A model generated the notes under the pieces. That model saw nothing but the letters and a program-made list of their open reading frames with translations, was not told the origin of the DNA and ran no database searches. From Lasioglossum baleicum (lineage: Eukaryota > Arthropoda > Insecta > Hymenoptera > Halictidae): 64,000 nucleotides of DNA. Shown piece after piece: positions 14,001-26,000 of this stretch (position 1 is its first letter; each line of letters begins with the position of its first letter). The translations under genes were made by a program, and so were the position numbers. The stretch is from assembly GCF_051020765.1 (NCBI RefSeq), contig NC_134946.1, forward strand, positions 5,073,239 to 5,137,238, written 5' to 3'.

Positions 14001-17000
14001 AGAAATGTTGTTCTCTGAATATTAAATTATTAATAAAAGAAGTACATTTCTATTCAGCTCCAGAATCTACTGATTAAATTCAATTTCAATATTTCTTGAG
14101 ATAAGCTTTAGGAAATACAATAGAAGAATATAGAAAGAAATCAAAATGTTGTTCTCTGAATATTAAATTATTAATAAAAGATTATTTTCAATTATAAAAT
14201 AAATCGTCTACTTATTATTGTCTGCTGTGCAGGTTTTCTCCGTACGAGTGGAGGGTGTTGACGCTCAGTACCGGCGGCGATTCCTCAATGTCAGGGAGAA
14301 ACGATCCCACGTTGCAGCATCCCCATGGGTCGCAAGGATCCCCACACATACCAACCTCCAGCATGGCGAACGATTTCAGCATCATCAATAGCCTGTGGTT
14401 CGCATTAGCTGCGTTCATGCAGCAAGGTTGCGACATATCACCCAGGTAATGATTCATTTCCATGTGTTTGGCCGCGATAACCACATCTACCTATCTCGCC
14501 GAGGACTGTTCTAGAAGTTAATTGCCCAGATAGTATCCAAAACTGAATTATCAAGGCTTTTATTCCGCGACACATTTTCTTTATCGTTTACGACCTACTG
14601 AATTATTTCGGACACGGAACTTTTATGAAACCACAGTCGAATGTTAATGACCACGAAAATGTATTGTGTCGCGGTTATATTTATATTTATTCATAGATGG
14701 TGTGCAAATTAGTTGCTATAAAATGTTGAATATTTCTAGATCTTTTACTTATAAATGGATAAGGTTAATTTAAAGATTAACTGTTTTATAAGTATTAAAA
14801 GATTCAGGAGTTTCTGTTTGAAAATAAAAGCCTGCCTGACTGATAAAACACTGAATACAAAATTAATATATACAACAAAATTGTACTAAATGCCCACCTT
14901 ACAAATTCTATGTTTTGAATAATACATTATCAATCTCATCTCAAAATTTACAAGCTTTAATATTACTGTTTAAAAATAACAAGACCTCGCATGATTATTT
15001 TCACTCATCGTCTGAATAAATAAATGTACACACAAGTGTCCACAAAATGACATATACAGTGGCCCACAAAAGTGTTCATACGCCCTTTAAAACAGAATAA
15101 ATTAAAACAGATTTTTATATAATCAATTAGAAGCATTGGTTTATGAAATGGTATGCAGAAAAGATTTTCCAAAGATTATAATTTACAGGGTTACATGCAA
15201 AAATAAAAAAGGGATTTTTTAAAACTTTGTTATTTGGGCCCCCCCCCCCTCAATGAAAATTTAAAATATATATTTTGTAGATTCGATGAAATTTTCAGCA
15301 TGTTTATAACTAACATAGATCTACAACACATATATTTTAAATTTTCATGAAGAATTAAATTTTTTTTATTTTTGCATGTAACCTTGTAAATTATAATTTT
15401 TGGAATATCTTATCTGCATATCAATTCATAAACCAATGCTTCTAATTGATTATAAGAAATCTGGTGGTTCGGTACAATTATAAAAAGGTCATTCTGTTTT
15501 AAAGGGCGTACGAACAATTTTGTGGGCCACTGTATATGTTATTTTGCCAGTTGTTCTGGTCTTCATTATTTTTGCGAATTCGAGACAAATGGAGTCCGCC
15601 ATTTTGACACAATTCTGTATACCACCACTTCGAAAGTCGAAACAGAAAGAGTGAAATCTTGTACGAGACAGCGATCATCAGCGGAGCGTTAAGTGTCGCA
15701 TCGTGCCCCGGGTAATCTGTACATGTGACAAAAAGTGTTGTGTATTCAACCATCTTTCCGGCTAATTACAGCCGTCCACTTGTCCTGTGGCCCCCTCACA
15801 GCCGTTTTCGTTTCCGCGGTGGAGGTGAAGGGAGTAAAAGTACATAAAGGCTACAGAGTGAATGACTCCCTTTGCCTTGGGGCAGGTCAACCGTGCAGCC
15901 TGCTAATAGGATGAATTGGGTAAGATTCAAGAGGTTCGCTGTCGACGTTTCAAGTCTCCTGTGTAAACGTTCCGTAGTTCTTCGACGTCGGTAGATCGCG
16001 CCCCACCGTTCTGAAAAGGCTACTTCTGTGTATAATTAACGACCGGGTTCGATTCAGGAAGCGGTAGAGCGCATCGAAAGTAATAAGCGTCTTCCCGGAT
16101 GATGCCTCGGCTCTTCACTCGTAGACCAGACGTTTCTAATTGCGACGAACAGCGTATAACAATTTTCAGGATTTCAGATTCGTTCCCACTGTTGAAAGGG
16201 ATTTATCAAATCTTTATGGGGCCAGCTGTGTCACTAGGTTGAGGATGTTTGTGCGAATATTCGTAGAAAATTTAGGAGAATATTTCACGTAACAATAGTT
16301 TCGAAATGTGTAATATTCGATTAATATAGATTATTCATGATAATTTGCCTCATTTTCAACGAAACTTGTATGGGGTGATTTTTAAGGGTAGATTATTTTC
16401 TTCTCTTTTCATCAGGATATCTTTTCCTTTCATTTTCTTTTTATTAGAAGAACGTGAACGTGTATACTAAATTTTCCAAAATTCACCAGAGTCAACAGTG
16501 AACGGACCAAACGACTTCAATTTCTCTGTAAGGCTAGAAGAATTGTTTTAGTAGATGATGAAAAACAAGTTCGAGTGAAAAACAATAGTAGAAATTGATT
16601 TTTACAACTTTTTCAGCTGGACCAATAACGAAAATTTAAAAGATGTGTTTGGCCAACTCGTATAAATTATATACGTTCTGCAAATTTCATTGAAATTGGT
16701 TAATTGGTTTACGAGTTACGAACGATCAAAAGTGGCAAAAAGGCCGAAAATAATGAAAAATTGAAATTTCTTACCACTTTCGATCGTTCATAACTCGTTA
16801 ACCAATTTTACCTATTTCAATGAAATTTGCAGAACGTATATAATTTATACGAGTTGACCAAACATATCTTTTAAATTTTCGTTATTGGTACAGCTAAAAA
16901 AGTTGCAAAAAACAATTTTGACTATTGTTTTTCACAATTCCGATCAAATGCAGTTCTTCAACATACTTTTTCGACGTAATTTACTAAACTAATTCATTTA

Positions 17001-20000
17001 CCCTTACAGAGAAATTGAAATCGTTTGGTCCATTCATAAACAAGTTACTCTGATTTAAAGTGTGTGTGATCAGTTATGCTCCTGACTGTAGACGTCGCTC
17101 CTGAAGGGTTGAAAATCGGGCTACCTAACAGAAGTATTAAAAAAATATGCAAACTAGTAAACCACCGACGTTCTATTGATCAGAAATTATCCGGAAGGTT
17201 TAAATACTTCCGCCAATTCGGAAAGAATCCGGAGAATAGAGAAGAACAGAACCTGAACTCTGTCCGAGTGTCCTTCGACGCAGGATCGCGATCGCTACCC
17301 GTTAGATAGTGGCACAATGATAACCTTTAAGAGTGTGATTTACGAGGTCCGTCGGAGGGTTTAAGTTACACAATAATTACTGTTGCAAATTCCTTCGGGC
17401 AAATTACAACTGCGTGGCCGGTAAACGGCGATTATAACCGCGGGGCCAGAATTATCACAATATAATCGGATTACGTTTCGTAGTCTCGTGCTGGATGTAA
17501 TTTAAAGCGGTCTACGTAATCGGCGACGCGATTAGGCCGCCGGCTATTCGAGGGCGGCTCATTTGAATGAGCGTGTCGTTCGAGCCACGGCGAAAATTCC
17601 ATTAGCGACATGCGCCACGCCACAGCGAGGCCCTTACGTTTCCTGTTCTGCTCTGCTCGATCCTTTTTTCCCCTCGAGTCGTTTTATATCAGTCTTCCCA
17701 CGCATCGGGTATCGATCAGCAACCAGGATCACGGGAACAATACACGGGTCCGTGCCGCTCTTAATGCGAGGTCTCCGTCTGCTTTGCATAAACGTCACTG
17801 CCGGGCGGTGCCTCTACGCCCTTTTTTTCTACGACCGTTTCGCAGTCGTCGAAAGAAACCCTCCGGTAAGTCACGTTTCTCCCCGCACAATTTTCCACGG
17901 CCGGGATTCAGGTGCCCGATGATATATGGACGAATGTTTTATGAGCAGCTCGACAGGCGAACCTGTAAGGGGACAAAAAGATAGTGACGCGTCTCTTCGC
18001 GTTTTCCAGATGATATCGGAAGAAAATTCTAGCAGATCAATTATTTCTATTGTACATGTAGCTAATTCATGAATTCAACTTGTAACAGTAGATACTTTTT
18101 GTATACAAACCAATATACAGTAAATCCTCTAACGACGCAAAAAGGTGCTACACGATCGGCGCGGGTATATCGGTGTGAACCATTACTAATGCGACGCGGA
18201 GAGTCGCAGTCGCCGGCACTGTTCAAAGGCCCGTGCGTCCTCACACAATGTAACACCAATATTTAATCTTTTTCATTATTACTTATTTCTTTATGAAACT
18301 TTTATCAATATATTTGTGGCATTTTTCTGAATAAACTCGAGTTACACCTATCCATTTTTGTACAAAATCCGCAGTCCAATAATCATTGAAATTATGAAGT
18401 TGCATGCATGGAACAAATAGAGCCCTGTCAATTTTATAAGCTAAAATATTTTAATCGCTTTCAGAGCTCGGTAGGTTTACTGTTAAATAATATCGTAGCA
18501 TGTATAGAATATTCTAGAAGAAATTTAGAATCGACAAGCTTCTAAAAGCTTCTAGAAGCATAGTTTGTAGACGACCGACGTGAGGTAGCGACGTAAGGGG
18601 AGCGCGCGAAAAGACGAATCGCGCTTAACGACCGCTGTTGATTTCACGTACGCGGATAGCAACGGATTTATATAAATAGAGGGTTCACGGAGGGACTCGG
18701 CCTATTTGCTATTCCGAGAGAGAGGACGAGGTAAGGACCACGGCCGCTCTTGGTTAGCAGTAGCGCCCCGGCAGGAGAGTACGGCGATAATACCTGGATG
18801 CCTGCCGGGAGAACGGGAGAGGACGGGAGTCTGTTCCTGGTCGCTCGTTCGACATGGAGAGTACGGCGATAATACCTGGACGCCTGTCGAACGAGAGAGA
18901 ACGGGTCAACTCCTGGCCGCCCAGGCCTCGGCAGGAGAGTACGGCGACAATACCTGGACGCCTGCCGAGAGGGAACGAGAGAGTATTCCTGGCCGCTCGT
19001 CTCGACAAGGAGAGTACGGCGATAATACCTGGACGCCTTGTCGAGCGAGAGAGGACAGAGCACCTTCTAGACGTTTGTGAGAGAAAGGATGAGAGAGAGA
19101 GAGAGAGAGAGAGAGTTTACATATTCTGTAATTCGAGCAATTGAATTATTTTATATACTTCACCTTCCTGTACCTATTTTCCTAATTCCAAAATAAATTT
19201 ATTTGTCCAGCATATCCTGTTAATTCCTATCGTTATGGCTGCAATATGAATTAGATAGTAAATAATATGAGTCAGTTGGGTAACTGAACTGCAAAGTTCC
19301 AGAAAAGGGCAACAAGATATTCGTATTTTCGCGGGCGTTTCGCGGTCTCGAACGGCTAGGAACTGGGTCTCTCAATTAATTTACATTTCGCCGTATCCGC
19401 CATGCCACCCCATCGCGGTAGCCTCCTTGATTAATGGTTTAAATATTCGAGGTGCGGCGATATGAATTGTAAATTTCGTAGAACCTTCTGTCCCCAACGT
19501 CCACCGTTCCTCCCCACCGCCATTTTGCATGCTGGACTCCCTCTCTCCGATGGTTCTTTACAGACAGGACCTAAACTTTCGTTATTAAATATTGCCATAC
19601 CCCGCATAATCTGATTATGCAATCTCTCTGGCATTTCTTACAAAATAATCACAATTTAAATATAGGCAATTTTTGAGAATTTCTTGAAATTCGAATTAAT
19701 TTTTGTATCCACTGTACTTCGACCACATTCTATTAACACATTCGGTACTTTTAACTAATATAATTATGATAATAATTGTCTATCTTCGTCTTGTGAATTT
19801 CCCATGACATCTGTAATTACTTTATTCGACAGATCAATATCAGGACGAATAGTGGGCAGCGTCTGGTGGTTCTTCACTCTAATACTGATCTCTTCGTACA
19901 CCGCAAACTTGGCTGCGTTTCTAACTGTGGAAAGAATGGTAGCGCCAATCAATTCGCCGGAAGACCTGGCATCGCAGACGGAAGTACAATACGGCACGTT

Positions 20001-23000
20001 GTCTCACGGATCTACTTGGGACTTTTTTCGCGTGAGTGATTACCAAGGACAAGTTGTGGAAACTTGGGACATTTTTTGATAAATGATTATCGCTAAACCT
20101 CCTGTGCATTAAAAGCAATTGTATGCACTGCTTTCTTTCAGATGCTTAAATAAAAAAATTTATTCAATCATTTTTCATGGAAGTCTTGTGAAAGCGTTTG
20201 TCTGCTTGGTTCAATATCCGATCTCAAGTGTAATAGTATTATTGAGTTTCGTAGAATTTTTATTTAATTACTCTCACTCACGCAGTCAGGTTAGGCTAAC
20301 ATCAAGCTGGAATAAAGAAGAATTCTAGTATGGGAATTTTCAATAAATGTTTCGTATCCATTCAAACATTTTATTCATCAATTTGTCATTATTTTCTATT
20401 TGATCCACTGTTGCGAAAAGCATCGCATAAATGTCCACGGAAATTTTATTCCCAAGAAATGGCGCTCGGAAATCTGAATTTTTGAAACACTATATCTTCA
20501 AAAGTTCTCCAGGATTTACGTGCACTTATACCTTATTACTTCTTTTAGCTGTTTTCTCGATAAGAACTAGCATTTGCGAAATACTGATCAATAATAATGA
20601 GTCATTATCATTTTCACATTAAATGGCGCAATTGTAAATTAAACAATCCAAAACAGATCGTTCGACTGTGATAGGTTTAGCGTTAGACAATTTTCTGTAA
20701 AACGAACAAAACCAGGTCGTAAACGCGATGCTCATTCTTCGATTTTCAGAAATCGCAGATCAACCTGTACAGTAAAATGTGGGAGTTTATGAACTCTCGG
20801 AAACACGTGTTTGTCAAAACATACGACGAAGGTATACGAAGAGTGAGGACCAGTAAAGGGAAGTATGCTCTTCTGATAGAGAGCCCTAAGAATGAGTACA
20901 TAAACGAGAGAGAACCCTGTGACACGATGAAAGTGGGCAGGAATCTCGATGCCAAAGGTTTCGGCGTGGCTACGCCATTGGGATCACCACTGAGGTAAGA
21001 GTAGATTTATACACGGTGTCCTATAATTCGTTATTGGTATGGTTCACGTTATTAAAGTATTTTTATTTTATAGAGACCCAATAAACCTAGCAGTGTTGTC
21101 GCTGAAGGAAAACGGCGAATTAACGAAGCTGGTGAACCGATGGTGGTACGACAGAACCGAATGCAGGCATGGCGACAAACAGGATGCCTCCAGAAACGAA
21201 TTATCCTTGAGCAATGTGGCAGGAATATTCTACATTCTCATCGGCGGCCTTCTCTTAGCGTTGGCTGTCGCTTTACTCGAGTTCTGTTACAAATCTCACG
21301 CGGAAGCTACCAGAGCGAAGGTACGGATTAATCAATTAGCACGTTATAAACAACACTTCACTTAAAATTGCCACGTCAGGTAGTGGAAAACAAACAAATT
21401 TTAATGTTGACTTAACTGCGGATTCGATGCATTCACGACAAAAATTAATTGATCAAATGTAGCTAAACCATTTACCAGCTAAAACATTTATAGAATTTAA
21501 AAATACTGTGTTGTATTTTTTCCAGCTCGTTACAATTATTAAGACGTAAACTAAATATTGGGTTGGAAAGAATGTAATTTCGGTATTCTAAGGTGAAATA
21601 AAACCGAATTTCTTTATTCAAGCGGTGAACTTTAATGAATAAGATATTTTCTTATTTATTGTTTTTGCCAAAAAATCATCGCACGAAAGGGAAAATATTT
21701 TATTCATTGAAGTTCATTGGTCGAATAAAACAATTGGGCTCTATTTATTATAATACCGAAATTTTACTTTCTTGCCAACCCAATAGATACGATTTTTGAA
21801 ACCATTTTGAAAGAACATTTTTGAAACCGCAGTCTAAGTATGATTGTTAACTGAAGTAAGACAAAAATATTTTTTGTTCGCAAGTAAACACGTTTTGTAA
21901 AGGGTTATCGAAAAGTACCTTTAGGATGTTGAATGAGAATATCTGTCAAACGCCATGTTTGTTTCTTGTTACATTCTTGTATTTCTAACCTACGATGATA
22001 GACAATCTTAACAATGGAGTCGTATACGATTGAAGAGCGTGTTAAAGTTATTAAAATTTATTTTGCAAATCAGTGTTCAATAAAAAATACCCATCGTAAA
22101 TTACGTGATTTTTTCGGCATACATAATCGTGCACCGGAGCGAACAATTCGAAATTTGGTTAAAAAATTTGATGAAACTGGATCTGTTCATGATAAACCAA
22201 AATCTGGCAGACCAAAAACAGCTCGTTCGAATGAAAACATTGCTGCTGTTCGTGAAAGTGTTGCTAATGACCCATCAACATCAATTTCACGTCGTTCTCA
22301 AGAATTGAGCATTTCTTCGAATTGATGTCTGCAAACGTGGTGATGGTGATCATTTGACAGATATCGTCTTTCACACATAATTCTCATTGACGATATCTGA
22401 TGATTAAATAAAAAAAAAACCAATTAAATTAAAAATAGTATGTATTTTATGTAAAAAAAGCTTCCTATAGTCTATTTTGGATAACCCTGTACGAATAAAT
22501 GTGAAACAAGTGCCTACATATAAAACATTATGTCCATTAACAAAATTATTAATACGGGTTTAAAAAAATAATTACCAGCACGAGAGGTTAATCGACTTTT
22601 CTAAGAGCTGAATGTATAATAAAAGAAGCTCGGTAATGTTCCTAACTAACAATTTCAGAAAAACTTGTTAAGCTCTATAAATTCCGAAAACATTTGTTAA
22701 ATCGCCAACTAAAATTTCTGCCTGAACAATCTCCTGAGAGATGTTCAAAGGTTGGTCTTAAAAAATCTTTGGTTTCGAAAGACAATTAGAGAATGGCCGG
22801 TAAGTAAAGTGTTTAAAAATCGAACAGAATAATTGACTTTCTGCTGCAGCAATAAACGTTCGGTCTTGCAGATACCTTTGTCAGATGCGATGAAGGCGAA
22901 AGCCCGACTGACGATCGGCGGTGGTCGAGATTTCGACAATGGCCGGGTAAGTGACGGGGATCATTAGAGTTTCGTTGGGACTTGTTGAGAACGCACGCGA

Positions 23001-26000
23001 ACGCCGCGTCTAGAGTGTGCGAGTTCGTAGGATCATGTTGGCGACGGATGAGCGACGCGACGCGTTGAATCAAGTATTCCGTCTCGTTGAACCGATAAAA
23101 GCGGTTGAAACACGCATTCACTCGACGTGGTCCGTTCTTCCGAGGCAGAGAAACGCATAAACAGCTCTCCCCACCCCCATACATTTTTACCGTTCGCTTC
23201 TCCGGAGCCAACGATCTCGATGTATCGTGTAACATAGAACCGTAAACGGAGACCAAGGGTGCATTATACATACCGTGTAATACAGAGCCTATACATACAA
23301 ATATAGATGTATATACAATACGTATACGTATCCATAGAAGCATACAATAGAGTACGTATAGCATGCAGTTAGCAGAGTGTAAGCAGTCGACATACATTGT
23401 AAATGGAAGACGATCGAGAATTTCGTGCTAGGATGGGGTTCTCGACGGCACGATCAATCGAGGAACGATCATCGATCGTTGTTCATAGATCGTGTGTGCA
23501 TAGATACGAATACAGAGAGTATACAAACATATGCGGGCTGAGTCGTCTGACATTTATACCTAAAACGTCCTCGTTGTCTTCAACCCTATCGTGACAATGA
23601 TCATCCCTATCCTTTTAACACTGAGTGTTGGGCAAATTTTATTCTAAATAATAAATAATTAAATAATACATAAACGTATGATTTTAATTGCAAATAATAA
23701 CTAAAATTTTTATTTAAATAAAGGTAATTAATTAGTAAATTTATTTATTGCCCAACACTCTGTTAACACTAAACCTACCACCACAGTTCCAGATTTTTTA
23801 TTTAACGATTAGTGATATAGTAAAAATAATTTCATAAGAAATGATTGTATAGATATCTTTAGTGGAGCACACATAACAATAGGAGCTGCACAAAATCTAA
23901 ATAAAATCAATTTTGACATTTTTATAGGGGAACATGTACCAGTTACTTCTACGGCTCGGTAGGTTTAGTGTTAAACCTTGAAACTAAAAATATATTAAAT
24001 ATTAATGTTGTTCATTTTGACTAAATTGTGTTAATTCCAATATACAATAAATATAAATTCTCTGTCTCAACCACACAATTATTAACAACGAAGTTTTCTA
24101 ATCATTGTAGCAATAAGTTTCATATTTAAAAATTATAATCTTTCTGAAATACTAGGTTAATACTAGATTTTGCGAAAAATGAACAATTTTGTTAGAAAAA
24201 TTACAGCGAATTACGGCTCTGGACATGATCTTGAGAAAAAATCTTTTCCTGTCAGTAACAGTCCCTCTGATGCTAACATTCCATACCCTAAACCTTTTCT
24301 CGTTAAGAAATAATGAAGATATTTTTATTTTAAATGTCTGACGACTCACTCTGTGTGCAGAGTGTCAACGAACGGGTTGGTGCAATCCCGAAATAGGTGG
24401 CTTTGGACAAACGTCAACTTGAGAAAAACAATTAATATGATTATATATATTATAACTAATTTTCGTGTGGATTCACTCGTTTTCGATTTGCACTAACGGG
24501 AGCCTCCTCCATAATGAAATACAAACACGTAATGTTGGTTGCAACGTGAAATAACGAAATACGGTAAATCTTCTATCGACGCAAAAGCCTCAGGGAGGTT
24601 CGTTTGCATCGATCGTAGAGGGACGCTATTTGTTTTATCTTTAAAGGCCGAGCCGAACGTAGAGAAAAGGACAGTCTTTTTCTTTTTCATACGCTGTCCT
24701 TCCTTGCGCCCGAAACGCTCATCGTCAATTAAAGATGTTCTGGAGGAACAATGGAAGACAAAAGTACAAGAAATTCGAAATCCATCAATGCATGGCAATG
24801 AAAGCCATTCATGAGTATTATTTTGCATTAAACTTTTGCGAATACTGTACCCTCTGTAGCTATATTCAGTGGTCTACGCTTGTCGCGTTTCCATGCTAGT
24901 GAGAGACAACACGATAAATTAGGTAACAGTTTATAATTTGTTTGCTCTGTAACTGTTTAGTGAATCCTACTAAATTTTGAATATAATTAATTACATAATT
25001 TTTACTACATATAACGAAAAACTGGAGTTTCTAGTTGCGTTTTTTCAAGGTTTTAATAGGGTTTCAAGTGGAATTTCATGAATTCTCCATAAGAAGACGT
25101 GTTGAAATGTACAAACTTTAAGTTGCTACAATTCTAAAACGGTGCAGTGAATCGAACCCAAACTTTGGTAATTGCATTAATTTAGTAAGAATTATATCTT
25201 GTCAAATTTTCAAAAATTTTGTTGCGTTTTTATATATACCTCCAGAACATCCTTAATCGCACGGGCCTTTGAACTGTTCCGACAACTGCGACTCTCCGCG
25301 TCGCATTAGTAGTGGTTCACACCGATATACCCGAGCCGAGATCAGATTACTACAGCGGAGGGGATATTTTGTTTTGCGTCCATCGTGTAGCACCTTTTTC
25401 CGTCGATAGATGATTTACTGTATACATAGTCATAAACTTATCGAGTTCCACTAAATATTATGCTTTGCATTTCATTGTGCAGGAGGGTCCGGATTGCTGA
25501 CACTCTATATGTTTATTTACGATAGATATACATATATACATAAATGCGTGCGATGTGCGGCTGGCTGGATGTGTTGCGCTATTTTCTATCTCCATCTATC
25601 AAACCTCTTCTTCTCTATCCTTCTCTCTACATCTATCTCTTTGTACTCGATGGATGCAGGAGACGTATTTGCTCGTTCGCGCGGTTTTTTTCTACTTTTA
25701 TTTTTGTCTCTAGTGGTACGGACTGCAGAGTTAGACGGAGGATGCATGCGCCTTTCCCGGGACCATAAGTGAGTACTCTCGTCCTTAATTTAAATTCCCA
25801 CTTTCTGTATTTATTCGTTCGGTATGATTCTCTTTATCTCCCCCGCTTCTTGTGTACATGGCTTAAAGTAGCGTTCCTTCACACCATACATACATAGACA
25901 CACACTCACATACACCAGAACTTCTTCCTAGGTTTCTACGATGCGGAAGGACGTCGACTGGTTGACCTTTTTCTGACAGTGCCATTTCAGACATTTCTGT

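Larger units (their letters stand above)
14446..19832 (+). other. GluRI intron, 5387 bp
   Basis: Holds the foldback elements at 15057-15532 and 16487-17052, a GC-rich unique stretch at about 15770-16130 and 17330-17980 that may be regulatory, a dispersed repeat at 18090-18270 and the heat-shock-like transcription unit at 18506-19197. No receptor exon or other protein-coding exon recognised. Confidence 0.6.

Noticed and set aside
3010..14185. CRISPR-like array
   Set aside because: The repeats are contiguous 145-161 bp units without unique spacers and lie in a eukaryotic intron.
18668..19144. Frames of 84-131 codons on both strands across the hairpin array
   Set aside because: Present on both strands because the array is self-complementary; unit spacing of 82 bp breaks the frame repeat.
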